The notes under the pieces were generated by a model. It did not search any database. It was not told where the DNA came from and was given only the letters and a program-made list of their open reading frames with translations. From Oscillospiraceae bacterium (lineage in GTDB: Bacteria; Bacillota; Clostridia; Lachnospirales; Lachnospiraceae): a stretch of 64,000 nucleotides of DNA. The stretch is from positions 53,734 through 117,733 of the forward strand of contig JAETOO010000010.1 of assembly GCA_021771715.1 (NCBI GenBank). The letters are read 5' to 3'. The stretch's first letter is position 1; every line of letters begins with the position of its first letter. Of this stretch, positions 8,490-17,916 are shown piece by piece. Position numbers and translations under genes: made by a program.

Positions 8490-8744
8490 TCAGGCCCGCA
8501 GCTGCATCTCCGTCTGCCGCCTCTGAAGTTCGAGATCCCCAATGAGCCTCTTCAACTCCCTATGGTCGACCGCCGCCTGTCTTTTGCGCGTGTCAAGATA
8601 GTCCCTCACGGCCGCTTTCTCCTGTTCCGGCAGCCCCTGCCGCATCAACCGGAACAGCTTCCGCACGCGCGTTACCGTTGTCGGAAAAAACTGATCCAGT
8701 TCCACCGTCATATGCCCATTCTCTGTCTTAATCGTAATCAGCAT
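8490..8744 (-). CDS. Hypothetical phage protein, 84 aa, coiled coil
   Basis: Starts after GGAGGGAAAAGG and overlaps the helicase gene by 7 bases. It has an N-terminal beta segment (MLITIKTENGHMTVELDQFFP) and a charged helical C-terminus (EKAAVRDYLDTRKRQAAVDH). This is a recurrent small gene next to phage SNF2 helicases; its role is unknown to me. Confidence 0.7.
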   Translation of the reverse strand: MLITIKTENGHMTVELDQFFPTTVTRVRKLFRLMRQGLPEQEKAAVRDYLDTRKRQAAVDHRELKRLIGDLELQRRQTEMQLRA

Positions 8745-10129
8745 CCTTTTCCCTCCTTGACTGCTTTGATCCTTGCCTTCAGGCTTTGCATGACCCAGTT
8801 CTGCGCATCATCCTTCATGCCGAGTGCCTGCATAACGTCTTCGTCCCTGGTTCCCCGGCAAACCAGATGGTGGATGATCACCTTCTCTGACTGCCCCTGT
8901 CTGTGCAGCCGTTTGTTCGCCTGGGTGTACTGCTCATAATTCCAAGTCAGCCCGAACCAGACTACGTGGTTCCCGCCTTGCTGTAGGTTCAGGCCATACG
9001 CCGCGCTGGCCGGATGTGCAAGCAGCACGTCGATCTGCCCGGCATTCCAGTCATCCTCGTCCTGCGGTTTCTTCAACTCTCGGATATGCAGCCCGGTCTT
9101 TTCCAGGGCCGTCAGGATCCGGCTCCTATCGTGCTGGAAATTATAAAAAACCAGTACCGGCTTCCCCCGAAGGGATTCGATCAGCTCCATAAATGCCTCA
9201 ACTTTGCAGCTATGCACCTCGTGCACCTGATGATCCTCGTCATACACGGCGCCGTTTGCCAGCTGCAGTAGTTTCCCCGACAAGGCCGCGGCACTGGTGA
9301 CGCTGATCTCGTCCTCATCCTCCGGCAGTTCAAGGACCATCTTCCGCTCCAGCTCCCTATAGGCCTTCTCCGCTTTGGCGTCCAGCACCACCGGTACCTC
9401 GTGATAGACGATATCCGGCAGCTGCAGGTAATCCTCCGCCTTCATGGAGATACAGATATCGGAAATCCGTTCCAGGATGCTCTGCTCACTCCCGGGCTTC
9501 GCCTCGTAGCTGTAGACCATCCCGTCAGCCCCGCGCTTATCCGGCTGGAAATACCGTTCCCGGAACTGCGTGTACCGCTTTCCCAGCCTTTCACCCCCGT
9601 CCAGCAGGAAGACCTGCGCCCAGAGATCGTCCAGCCCGTTCGGCGACGGTGTGCCGGTCAGCTCCACCAACCTGTCAATGTGGCCTCCCATGCTGGCCAG
9701 GGCTTTGAACCGCTTCGCAGTGTGGCTCTTGAAGCTGCTGCTCTCGTCGACCACAACCATGTCAAACGGCCAGCTGTTCCGGTAGTAATCTACAAGCCAG
9801 CAAACATTTTCACGGTTCACGATGTAAATGTCAGCCGGTGTGTTCAGCGCCCGGATCCGTTTGGCCTGACCCCCAAGTACCGGGGATACGCGGAGGATCT
9901 TCGTGTGCTCCCACTTGTCCTTCTCCCGTGTCCAGGTTCCTTCTGCCACTTTTTTCGGCGCGATCACCAGTACCTTCCGGACCTGAAACCGGTTGTACTT
10001 CAGCTCCCGGATCGCCGTCAGTGTGGTGACCGTCTTGCCGAGGCCCATATCCAGGAACAGCCCCAGCTTTTTTGTCTGGATGATCCTGTCAATGCAATGC
10101 TGCTGATAGGCATGTGGTTTAAATTCCAT
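8738..10129 (-). CDS. SNF2-family DEAD/DEAH helicase (phage)
   Basis: About 463 residues, superfamily 2 helicase/translocase used in phage DNA replication or recombination. Motif I is LDMGLGKTVTT (residues 26-36), motif II VVVDESSSFK (126-135), motif III ELTGTPSPNGL, and motif VI in the C-terminal lobe ends LHRQGQSEKV, which is diagnostic for SNF2 proteins. AGAGGGGGCAG places the start at 10129 rather than 21 bases upstream. It overlaps the VRR-NUC gene, the usual phage pairing of nuclease and helicase. Confidence 0.92.
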   Translation of the reverse strand: MEFKPHAYQQHCIDRIIQTKKLGLFLDMGLGKTVTTLTAIRELKYNRFQVRKVLVIAPKKVAEGTWTREKDKWEHTKILRVSPVLGGQAKRIRALNTPADIYIVNRENVCWLVDYYRNSWPFDMVVVDESSSFKSHTAKRFKALASMGGHIDRLVELTGTPSPNGLDDLWAQVFLLDGGERLGKRYTQFRERYFQPDKRGADGMVYSYEAKPGSEQSILERISDICISMKAEDYLQLPDIVYHEVPVVLDAKAEKAYRELERKMVLELPEDEDEISVTSAAALSGKLLQLANGAVYDEDHQVHEVHSCKVEAFMELIESLRGKPVLVFYNFQHDRSRILTALEKTGLHIRELKKPQDEDDWNAGQIDVLLAHPASAAYGLNLQQGGNHVVWFGLTWNYEQYTQANKRLHRQGQSEKVIIHHLVCRGTRDEDVMQALGMKDDAQNWVMQSLKARIKAVKEGKGC

Positions 10130-10463
10130 CGTCTGCCCCCTCTTGTGCAAGGCCGTACCGTGCCTCCAGCGCCCTGGCCGTCTTTGTGTATCCGCTGTTC
10201 CGGAAAAACTCTGCTAGTCCTTTCATCCCTCTCACAACCTCTGCGTATTGCCCCAGCTCCCGCAGCCGGCGGATCTGTATCTCCTGCAGAGCCGACAGCT
10301 TCCCGCCATCCGCTTTCAGCTCCACGAATACCGGCCGCTGGTTCGGGAAGATCACAATCCGGTCCGGCACCCCGTCGTTTCCCGGGCTCACCCATTTGTA
10401 GGCCCTGCCGCCCAGCTTCTTCACCTCATCCACCAGAATCTTCTCAATCTCCTTTTCCCTCAT
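10119..10463 (-). CDS. VRR-NUC domain nuclease (phage)
   Basis: 114 residues, the whole length being one VRR-NUC domain of the PD-(D/E)XK superfamily. Visible active-site elements are GVPDRIVIF (Asp), FVELKADGG (ExK) and the helix LSALQEIQIRRLRELG with Q. Proteins of this kind are structure-selective nucleases acting on replication or recombination intermediates. Start ATG follows GGAGGAAGGGT. It is coupled to the SNF2 helicase by an 11-base overlap. Confidence 0.93.
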   Translation of the reverse strand: MREKEIEKILVDEVKKLGGRAYKWVSPGNDGVPDRIVIFPNQRPVFVELKADGGKLSALQEIQIRRLRELGQYAEVVRGMKGLAEFFRNSGYTKTARALEARYGLAQEGADDGI

Positions 10464-10583
10464 ACCCTTCCTCCTTGCGCCCTGTATACTTCTCGCGCAC
10501 GCGTATATGTACCCGTATCATGTACGCCATGTACGACGCCTATTTATTTATTCTATTTATTTTTTATTTCATATATAAAATTT

Positions 10584-10732
10584 GTTTACATTGTTTACGT
10601 AGTATAATTTTTATTGGATTTCTGCGGGTTCCAGCGTATACAACGGGAGTAAACGTTTCATATTTTTTCTGTTTACCCGTTTACACGCCGTTGTAAACAA
10701 TGTAAACGATAATCTCACGCGCCATTGTTTAC
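10584..10732. repeat. Cluster of GTTTAC motifs with a 15-bp inverted repeat pair
   Basis: The 250-base gap between primase and VRR-NUC is AT-rich and holds at least eight GTTTAC/GTAAAC motifs. The pair 10584-10598 (GTTTACATTGTTTAC) and 10693-10707 is exactly reverse complementary; single copies lie at 10649, 10671, 10679 and 10727. The arrangement resembles iterons or regulator boxes beside a phage replication module. Origin function is an inference. Confidence 0.6.
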
Positions 10733-13129
10733 CCTCTCGAACCCTCTCTGTATCCCATGCGGCCCGTACCGCCGCAGAGATTTATTCGCCTTCCACCCCT
10801 TCATCCCGCGCAGGATTCCGTTGATCTCCGTACTGTCTGCCCGCTTCATATACTTTTGATCACCGTTCAGGCACTCCACCCAGATTTCTGCCGCGCATAC
10901 CTTTTCGCGTCGGATCAGGCGGACAGGACCCGTCTGCAGGTGGCCGCTCCAGAACATCCTCCTTGTCTGGAGGTCCATCTGATCCCAGTTCTCCGGAACC
11001 GGCTTCTCCAGGAAGTCGCGGATCAGGCCCTCTTTCCCGGACATTTCCTTGTGTGAATCCTGCTGTTCAAGCGCCAGCGCCTCCACTTCTTTCGGCAGGA
11101 AAAGCCGCTCGCCCAGCGTCCAGTACACATATGCCTCCGCCCAGATCTGGTCCACCTCGCCTGGAAGCTCTTCCCACACAGACTTCTTTGCCGGGTGCAC
11201 GCCCACATCCACGGGCCAGAAGCGCCGGTTCCCGGTTGTATCCTTCAGGAACTCCGATTCGTTGCTCGTCCCGAAGAACACGCAGCGGCGCGGGTAACGC
11301 CTTGTCTGGCGCCCGTATGCCGCACGGTAGATGTCTTCGCTCTTGCTCAGGAACTGCTTTACCGCAGACGTCTCCTGCCGCGTCATGGCCGTCAGCTCAC
11401 CCACTTCATTGATCCACGTGCCTTGTATCAATTCCGCCGCGTCCTTGCCCTCAAACGTCGTCAGTGAATCCGAGAACCACGTTTTCCCAAGCGTTGCGAG
11501 GAACGTGCTCTTCCCGATCCCCTGCGGCCCCGTAAAGATCGGCATATAGTCATATTTGGTGCCCCCGTTAACGCCCCGCGCCACGGCGGCGCACAGGGAT
11601 TTCCGGATCACCGAGCGCGTGTAGACGTTGTCATCTGCCCCCAGATAATCCGACAGCAGCGTGTCCAGCCGCTTCACGCCGTCCCATTCCAGCCCCTGCA
11701 GGTACTGTTTTACGTCATTGACCCTATTCTCACTGCTTACGATCATCAGCGCGTTATCCAGCTTTTCCCGGCCGGTGATCCCGTAAAACACTTCCATGTA
11801 CCGGTAAAAGCCCGCGTAGTCCACATCCTCCCAACGCCGCCGTTCATCCTTCTGGTTCCACGGCACCCTCCCGAGGACCATTCCGCAGCTCGCAAATTCA
11901 TCCGTTGCGATCTTCCCCTTCAGCAGGGGATCATTCTCCAGCACAAGCACCACGTTATTGATCGTCTTCTCAAACCTTCCGTTCCCGTCCTTCGTCATCC
12001 GCGACAGCCACGACATATCATACCCTGCCGCGTCCGCCTGCTGCCCGGGAGCTTGATCGAACGCGTTCTTCGCCTGTTCCAGTCGTTCCTTCGCCATGAG
12101 CCCGGATACCGCTGCATCATCAAGCGCCAGGCGGCTCATTGCAGCGAAAGACGGAAGTTTGCCGACGGGCGTGCCGTCTTTTGAGTCAGCGTCCTGGTCA
12201 CCGAATTTGTGCAGCCGGACGAGGTCAAACGCATTGACGAGCAGCCCGGAACACGGGTCTGTCGCATGGTGGGAGTAGAGGAATAAATCTCCGTCGTAGA
12301 CAATAGCCCCGCCTGTTGTCGAACCGCCCGTATAGGTATAGCGACCCGGCACATCCGTCGCGTCGTACATCCCCGGGATGAATTTGTCCATCGCCTGCGT
12401 GATGGTGTAGGTTCTGCAGAACGCACCGATCACGCCCCGCTTTGTTGTCGGGTCCTCCTGTCGTGCCAGTCGTCTGCGCTCCAGCGCCTCCGTCCCGGGT
12501 ACCTGCGGCCACTGGGCCACATCCGTCCAGTCCCCGTACATCGCCAGCACGCTGTCCAGGCTGCAGAACGGATTGTCATACACCTCACAGATATACCCGC
12601 TGTCCGCGCAGCAGCTGCCCCAGTACATCATCCGGGATGCCTCGAAGGTTGTCGGGTCGCAGAACTGGATGCCGATCAGGGAAGCGAGCTTCCGCGCCAC
12701 GGGCTCGTACTCGTCTGCCGACGCCGTCCGATCAAGAGGCAGGACTACCCGGAGCCGCGGCGCATAATCCGTATGCTTCCTCGTGCTGTAGACGGCAGCG
12801 GCGCATCCCAGGCCGGATACCCGTTTCAGGATATCGTTCGTCTGTCCCGCTGGAATGCTGTCAAGATCCAGCGTGACCAAGTCCCTGCCCATCACCTTTG
12901 CCGCCTTCCTGCGCTCTCCCGCGAAGGTGCCGCCGACAAAGCCTCCGACGTCTTTTAACTCATCCTGCCGGGACTTCGGCAGCTTCAGGTATTCTTCTAC
13001 GGTCTCCGTACCCCGGACGGGGCTCTTCAGGCGCTCCGTAAACTCGGACCAGAGGATCCTGCTCGCCGGCCACACTGTCGCCTTCCGGCTCCCTGCGCTG
13101 CTGATCCGCAGCTCCCTGTTGTATAACAT
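10715..13129 (-). CDS. Primase-helicase with VapE domain (phage)
   Basis: 804 residues. The N-terminal part has a primase/polymerase-like acidic motif (LVTLDLDSI, D88 and D90) and a conserved His (STRKHT, 119), as in archaeo-eukaryotic-type primases. The C-terminal half is the virulence-associated E helicase domain: P-loop GPQGIGKST at 534-542, DAAELIQGTWINEVGE (Walker B-like), and FGTSNESEFLKDTTGNRRFW. Together it would prime and unwind at the phage origin. Start follows AGGAGGAATGGCGGG. It lies between the polymerase and the GTTTAC cluster. Confidence 0.92.
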   Translation of the reverse strand: MLYNRELRISSAGSRKATVWPASRILWSEFTERLKSPVRGTETVEEYLKLPKSRQDELKDVGGFVGGTFAGERRKAAKVMGRDLVTLDLDSIPAGQTNDILKRVSGLGCAAAVYSTRKHTDYAPRLRVVLPLDRTASADEYEPVARKLASLIGIQFCDPTTFEASRMMYWGSCCADSGYICEVYDNPFCSLDSVLAMYGDWTDVAQWPQVPGTEALERRRLARQEDPTTKRGVIGAFCRTYTITQAMDKFIPGMYDATDVPGRYTYTGGSTTGGAIVYDGDLFLYSHHATDPCSGLLVNAFDLVRLHKFGDQDADSKDGTPVGKLPSFAAMSRLALDDAAVSGLMAKERLEQAKNAFDQAPGQQADAAGYDMSWLSRMTKDGNGRFEKTINNVVLVLENDPLLKGKIATDEFASCGMVLGRVPWNQKDERRRWEDVDYAGFYRYMEVFYGITGREKLDNALMIVSSENRVNDVKQYLQGLEWDGVKRLDTLLSDYLGADDNVYTRSVIRKSLCAAVARGVNGGTKYDYMPIFTGPQGIGKSTFLATLGKTWFSDSLTTFEGKDAAELIQGTWINEVGELTAMTRQETSAVKQFLSKSEDIYRAAYGRQTRRYPRRCVFFGTSNESEFLKDTTGNRRFWPVDVGVHPAKKSVWEELPGEVDQIWAEAYVYWTLGERLFLPKEVEALALEQQDSHKEMSGKEGLIRDFLEKPVPENWDQMDLQTRRMFWSGHLQTGPVRLIRREKVCAAEIWVECLNGDQKYMKRADSTEINGILRGMKGWKANKSLRRYGPHGIQRGFERVNNGA

Positions 13130-13142
13130 CCCGCCATTCCTC

Positions 13143-15116
13143 CTAGTCCTTCATGTAATAATCGCTTTCAAATCCTGCGCCCTTCAGGATAAGCCCCGGC
13201 GCCCACCGAATCGGCTCCGCCATCAAGCCGCATATCTCCTCTACGGTGGCATCCATCGGCGCATCAATGATCACCTCATCGTGCACGTGGAAAACCACCT
13301 GCAGTCCTTTGGCGTCGATCCGGCGCAGCGTTTCCGCGAGACAGTCCCTTGCGATCGCCTGGACAATATTCTCCACCATCTTCCCGCCGTAGGTAGATGC
13401 GACCTCCCACTTCCTTGTCTGCTGGCCGACCGTATAATAATGCACCGCCATCTTCCCGAACTGGTTCTCCTGCAGAAATGGCCTTGGGTAAAATAGCTTC
13501 CTGCCGCTTGGCAGCTGCACAGTAAGGAATGCCTGCCCGTAGACAAGGTCGCCTTCCAGCTGGAAGATCAGTCCTCTGATCGCCTGCGGCTGTGCGCTCT
13601 GCATCGTCTGGAGCGCAGCTTGTTCTACCGCATACCACAAGTCCACAATCCGCCGGTTTGCCAGACGCCAGCGCTGTACAATGTCCGGAAGCTCCTCCTC
13701 CGACAGACCCATCTTCAGCGCCCCCATCGCGATCAGTGCGGCGGTTCCTCCCTGGTATCCCAGCGCGAGCGTTGCGACCTTCCCCTTCTGACGCAGGCTG
13801 TACTCCGGATTTCCTTTTGCAATCTTCTCAATCGGCACGTGGAACATCTGCGACGCCGTCGCCTCATAGATCTTCCCATGTGTCGCGAACACTTCGTTCA
13901 CCCACTGCTCCCCCGCCAGCCATGCGATCACGCGCGCCTCAATGGCGGAGAAGTCGGCAACCACAAACTTATTCCCTTCCGAAGGGATAAACGCCGTCCG
14001 GATCAGCTGCGAAAGCGTATCCGGTACATTCCCATACAAAAGCCTGAGCCCTCCATAATTCCGGTTCCTGACTGTCTTTCTGGCATAATCAAGCGTCTTC
14101 AGATAATTTCGCGGGAGGTTCTGCATCTGTACCAGCCTTCCGGCCCACCTGCCCGTTCGGTTCGCACCGTAAAACTGTGTCAGGCCCCGGATCCGGTCAT
14201 CTGCACACATGGCCGCGCTCATCGTCACATATTTCTTAATGGATGTTTTCCCCAGCTGCTGACGGATCTCCAGCACCCTGCGCGCTTTTTCCGGCAGTTC
14301 CCCCGCAAGGGCATCGGATACGGTTTCCTTCTGCAGGTTCTTGCAGCTTACGCCCTGCCCTTCCAGCCATTCAGTAAGCTGTGCGGTGCTATTCGGGTTG
14401 GCTAGCCCTGTCAGTGCGCATGCTTCTTCCACAAGCTGCTTTTCGCTCTCCTGGTTCACCAGAAGGGCTCCCTTCACCAGCGTACGGTCCGCCCGCACCC
14501 CGAATGCGTTCATCCGGACATCCATCTGCCAGAGTCTCTCCTCTTCTGCTGGCATCGGGAACTGTCTCAACCGGAGCTCGATCTCATGCTCCGTCACAAC
14601 ATCCTGCCCGCAGTATTCTTTGAACAGCTCCCACTTCGCCGGATCATGCCACGGTTCGTTCCAGGTGCGACCTCCGTTCGTCCTCGTAGGCTTGCATGGT
14701 GTACAAAAATACCGGATCAGCGCCTTGCCGACAGAAAGCTTGCGCTTATCCTGCGGCAGTCCGATCGCTTTGCCCGTTGCATCCAGACCGGCTGTATAAC
14801 CACAGTACAGGCCATGTATCATCGTGCAACGCCATTGCTCGATCGGAGTATCGTACCCCGCCCGGTTCAGGCAGTACCACTCAAACGCCGCATTGTATGC
14901 GTGCTTTTTCACCTTAGGATCGGAGAGCGCGCACACGATCCGCGCCGGTATGGGTTCATTACACGCAAGGTCAACAACCTCCACGGGATTCTCATCCTCC
15001 ATATAAGCAAACAGGAGGATCCGGAAATCCTCCGACTGCGCATACCGGTATGCCCCGGCCTTCCCTATGTCCACGCTGCTGCGTGTTTCAATGTCAATAC
15101 TCAGATGCTTCACCAC
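13143..15116 (-). CDS. Phage DNA polymerase, family A with 3'-5' exonuclease
   Basis: 657 residues with GTG start after GGAGGGATAT. Exonuclease motif I is LSIDIETRSS (D8, E10). Polymerase motif A is VVADFSAIEARV (D388), motif B RQKGKVATLALGYQGG (about 442-457) and motif C VVFHVHDEVII (H612, D613). These mark an active replicative polymerase of the short phage type, without a 5' nuclease domain. It heads the replication block with VapE and the DUF2815/DUF2800 pair. Confidence 0.96.
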   Translation of the reverse strand: MVKHLSIDIETRSSVDIGKAGAYRYAQSEDFRILLFAYMEDENPVEVVDLACNEPIPARIVCALSDPKVKKHAYNAAFEWYCLNRAGYDTPIEQWRCTMIHGLYCGYTAGLDATGKAIGLPQDKRKLSVGKALIRYFCTPCKPTRTNGGRTWNEPWHDPAKWELFKEYCGQDVVTEHEIELRLRQFPMPAEEERLWQMDVRMNAFGVRADRTLVKGALLVNQESEKQLVEEACALTGLANPNSTAQLTEWLEGQGVSCKNLQKETVSDALAGELPEKARRVLEIRQQLGKTSIKKYVTMSAAMCADDRIRGLTQFYGANRTGRWAGRLVQMQNLPRNYLKTLDYARKTVRNRNYGGLRLLYGNVPDTLSQLIRTAFIPSEGNKFVVADFSAIEARVIAWLAGEQWVNEVFATHGKIYEATASQMFHVPIEKIAKGNPEYSLRQKGKVATLALGYQGGTAALIAMGALKMGLSEEELPDIVQRWRLANRRIVDLWYAVEQAALQTMQSAQPQAIRGLIFQLEGDLVYGQAFLTVQLPSGRKLFYPRPFLQENQFGKMAVHYYTVGQQTRKWEVASTYGGKMVENIVQAIARDCLAETLRRIDAKGLQVVFHVHDEVIIDAPMDATVEEICGLMAEPIRWAPGLILKGAGFESDYYMKD

Positions 15117-15161
15117 ATATCCCTCCTGTCGGGACAGGGGCCAAAGCCCCTGTCCTTCGCC

Positions 15162-15836
15162 TTACATCGGCAGCCCCGTGATCGGATTGATCCTCGTGGC
15201 TGGCTGTGCCGCCTGGAACCCCTGCGCAGGCGGCTGGTAGCCCGCAGGACCCGTCCCGTAGGGTGCGGCCGGGGCCGCTGCAGCCGGCTGTGGCGCGCCG
15301 AACGCCTGCGCAGCCGTCGGCGCCGATCCACCCAGCGGCTCACCGTCCCGGAGCTTCTGCACCGGTCCGAGCCCGCATCCGATCCCCTTTTTGCCTCCGA
15401 AGGAATACGGGTAGAAGCTGACATTCACCCGCCCATACATACCGCTGTACACTTCAGACTGGTTGATGATCGGATTTCCCATCTTATCGACTACCTCAGG
15501 CGGATAGTCTACCTTTGCGCTTGCCGTAAATACGTAGTGGCCCTTGCACTCCGGTCCGAAAGGCATGCCGTCGGACGGGCGCGCACCATCCCCGTCGTAC
15601 ACCGGCACCGGCACGATCGGCGGGCATTGGCCGTTCCATTTGTCCGCGATCCCCCTCTGCTTTGCGGCCTCGACCGCCGCCTGGATCCGCGCCATCGTAT
15701 CGGTATCCGTTTTCGGGACCAGGACGGTGACGCTGTACTTCTCCTCCTGTCCCTGCATAGCCGCGTACGGTTTGAACAGGTGCACATAGCTCAATCTCAC
15801 TTCTCCGGTTGTTACATTCGTTGCATCTCCAATCAT
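15162..15836 (-). CDS. DUF2815 protein, probable phage ssDNA-binding protein
   Basis: 224 residues. N-terminal two-thirds match the DUF2815 pattern (GEVRLSYVHLFKPYA, YSVTVLVPKTDTDT, DGDGARPSDG, MYGRVNVSFYPYSFGGKKG), a family proposed to be an OB-fold single-strand binding protein like T7 gp2.5. The C-terminus from about 165 is low-complexity Ala/Pro/Gln with a last GLPM, in line with the flexible tails of such proteins, though not strongly acidic. It overlaps DUF2800 and precedes polymerase. Confidence 0.88.
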   Translation of the reverse strand: MIGDATNVTTGEVRLSYVHLFKPYAAMQGQEEKYSVTVLVPKTDTDTMARIQAAVEAAKQRGIADKWNGQCPPIVPVPVYDGDGARPSDGMPFGPECKGHYVFTASAKVDYPPEVVDKMGNPIINQSEVYSGMYGRVNVSFYPYSFGGKKGIGCGLGPVQKLRDGEPLGGSAPTAAQAFGAPQPAAAAPAAPYGTGPAGYQPPAQGFQAAQPATRINPITGLPM

Positions 15837-17011
15837 GACTTCATTTCCTCCTTAAATGCCTCTTCGGCAGTGATTTTGTTTGTGATTGCCGGACGCTTGT
15901 CCGACGCCTTTACGAGTGCCGGTTTGCCGGGCTTTTTGGTCACATACTCTGATACATACTCGGCAAACTCCTTTTTCCCGACCGTCTTCTCTACCTGAGC
16001 CAGGGTAAGAGGCTTCCGCTCCCACAGCAGGGCCTCCGGCGTTCCGTGTTGCTGCAGAACGGCAAAAGCGGCATCCATATCCGTCCACTCGCGTGATCCA
16101 CGCCCTTCCACCGCCTTCCAGCCAGGCACCTCCCTCCCGGCGAGGCTCTCCTGCAGGGCGTGATCCTTCAGATCTTCCAGCCATTTCGCAACATCCTCGC
16201 CCTTCTGCAGGAACTCGCCGATTTCCCCGTTCTCCAATAACGCGGGCTTCTCGGTCACCGCAAATGCCAGCTCCACGTTTTTCTCCGCCCGGGCGCGGCA
16301 GACTGCCTTCGCCCGACAGAACCGGCACTGGTTCACACCCGGTGCATAAGGGCCTTCCCCTTTTATCGCAAGGGAGGCGCGTTGCTTCACGTATCCCCCG
16401 AACTTCAGGATGTGTCCCAGGCTGCACTCCCACTCGGATATGCTGTCCAGCCTCGGCTGAACAATCGACAGCTTCACCTTCTCGATCGGATAGAGCATGG
16501 AATAGGCGGTGTAGGCCCCCAGCGCGTACAGTTTCATCTGCGGGTTCTCCTCGGCGCTGACCGGCACCCCTTTCCCATATTTAAAATCAATCACGTGCAG
16601 GATTCTGCCGCTGATCAGGATGCAGTCAGCCGTCCCGAATCCGTCCGGGATATACCCGGATAAGTCCACCTGCTTCTCAACCGCGATATACGGAGCGCTC
16701 TGGAAGGCGAGAGCCGAAGCCTTTATGTACTCCAGATAATCATCCGTGTATCCCTGCATTTCATCCTGCCAGAGCTTGTCCTTTTTCAGCTTCCGGATCC
16801 CGGCCGCCAGTTTTTGTTTTCCGAAACCGGCAGGGTACGCAAAGTTGCGGACCTTGAGCTCCGCCAGTTCGTGGGCAAGCGTCCCCTCTGCAGCCGCCTC
16901 AGACGTAGTGTCCGGGAACTGCTCCTCCAGCCGCGCACTCGGCGTGCAGACCAGCCACCGATGCGCCCCGGATGCGCTCAGCAGCGCATGTGCCCTTTCA
17001 CTGTGTCCCAT
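15833..17011 (-). CDS. DUF2800 Cas4/RecB-like Fe-S nuclease (phage)
   Basis: 392 residues. PD-(D/E)XK elements: H47 (GTLAHELAE), D129 (GTADCI) and D142/K144 (VIDFKYGKG). Cysteines at C22 and C229, C232, C238 (QCRFCRAKAVCRAR) are spaced as in AddB/Cas4 iron-sulfur nucleases, with one Cys before the catalytic core and three after it. It probably processes DNA ends during phage recombination with DUF2815. Stop/start overlap with its neighbours shows tight coupling. Confidence 0.88.
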   Translation of the reverse strand: MGHSERAHALLSASGAHRWLVCTPSARLEEQFPDTTSEAAAEGTLAHELAELKVRNFAYPAGFGKQKLAAGIRKLKKDKLWQDEMQGYTDDYLEYIKASALAFQSAPYIAVEKQVDLSGYIPDGFGTADCILISGRILHVIDFKYGKGVPVSAEENPQMKLYALGAYTAYSMLYPIEKVKLSIVQPRLDSISEWECSLGHILKFGGYVKQRASLAIKGEGPYAPGVNQCRFCRAKAVCRARAEKNVELAFAVTEKPALLENGEIGEFLQKGEDVAKWLEDLKDHALQESLAGREVPGWKAVEGRGSREWTDMDAAFAVLQQHGTPEALLWERKPLTLAQVEKTVGKKEFAEYVSEYVTKKPGKPALVKASDKRPAITNKITAEEAFKEEMKS

Positions 17012-17583
17012 CAGATCCTCGCCCCCATTCCCCGCAATGCGGTCGCAAATGCACCGTACTGCGCTCTTGGCAAGGAGGGGAGCGTCTCCACCCCGAACGA
17101 CCGCAGCAGCGCCTGCAAGTCATCTGTACGCCTGGGATCCGAATCCATCAGTGTCATGGCCGCTGCCGCGAGCTCATCCAACGAATACGACGGCTGTCCG
17201 GACTGCACCGGCGCCGTCTGAGGTGCAATACCTGAGGTCGGCGCGGTCGGTGCGGCAGCGACCGCAGGGGATGCCGGCAACGACGTGGCAGCTACCGCTG
17301 TCGGAACAATCGGTGTCGGTGTAGCGGGAGCCGTCGTAGGTGCGGTCGGTACCAGTCCGACAGGCGCTGCAGTGGGAGCCGTCGTTACCGGTACTGTTGG
17401 AATAGCGGCCGGGGATTTTGATTCCGATGTGCGCCCCGGCGCCTCCTGATGCATTCCGGTCAGGCTGTCCTCCTGATGTGCCCTCCCTTGGCTTCCCACC
17501 TGGTGCATGCCACCCGCAAGCGCCAATATCGCTTCCGCGATCCGGTCAAGTCCTGTAATAGTGATGTCAAGTCTTAAAGTCAT
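17011..17583 (-). CDS. Phage protein with Pro/Ala/Thr linker and conserved C-terminus
   Basis: 190 residues from the ATG at 17583 after AGGAGGGAAACAAATC. Three parts: a short helical N-terminus (LDITITGLDRIAEAILALAGG), about 85 residues of Pro/Thr/Ala/Val low-complexity linker, and a compact C-terminus (LDELAAAAMTLMDSD then LQALLRSFGVETL). The latter resembles small phage proteins that sit next to DUF2800. Function unknown. The linker may vary in length between strains. Confidence 0.75.
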   Translation of the reverse strand: MTLRLDITITGLDRIAEAILALAGGMHQVGSQGRAHQEDSLTGMHQEAPGRTSESKSPAAIPTVPVTTAPTAAPVGLVPTAPTTAPATPTPIVPTAVAATSLPASPAVAAAPTAPTSGIAPQTAPVQSGQPSYSLDELAAAAMTLMDSDPRRTDDLQALLRSFGVETLPSLPRAQYGAFATALRGMGARI

Positions 17584-17681
17584 GATTTGTTTCCCTCCTA
17601 TCATGTAATCTTCAGATCCGATGTGATAGTGTTTGCCATCTTCTCAGATCCGTGCTATACTGCTTTTGATCTATTATCCTT

Positions 17682-17713
17682 GCGCCCCACGGAGCCCTCA
17701 CTCCTAAGGGCGC
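17682..17713 (-). other. Two-layer RNA hairpin between early phage genes
   Basis: GCGCCC/GGGCGC outer stem encloses GGAG/CTCC inner stem. It lies immediately downstream of the 61-aa gene and about 100 bases before the next start, without a T-run. It could be a weak terminator or processing site. Confidence 0.4.
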
Positions 17714-17716
17714 TTT

Positions 17717-17902
17717 CTATTTTGCTGCTCTTATCTCATGCTCCGCATCGACTTTCTCCCGGAGCACCGCAAGCCGCTTCTCGATCCGCTCGAGCTCCTC
17801 CGTGTATTCCTGCTTCCAGTTCACCCCCATTAAATGGATCTCCAATCTGCGGTCTACCAGCCTGAGATATTCCAAAATTTCCTCCTCGGTCAGATTTCCC
17901 AT
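17717..17902 (-). CDS. Small coiled-coil phage protein, 61 aa
   Basis: Starts at the ATG at 17902, six bases after AGGAGG. The protein (MGNLTEEEILEYLRLVDRRL start) is highly charged and helical, with Glu/Lys/Arg heptads to the end. No family recognised. Part of the leftward early operon. Confidence 0.65.
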   Translation of the reverse strand: MGNLTEEEILEYLRLVDRRLEIHLMGVNWKQEYTEELERIEKRLAVLREKVDAEHEIRAAK

Positions 17903-17916
17903 GTCCATCCTCCTCA

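Noticed and set aside
15833..17011. Reading DUF2800 as a CRISPR Cas4
   Set aside because: Only nuclease and cluster motifs are shared; the context is a phage replication module without cas1 or cas2.
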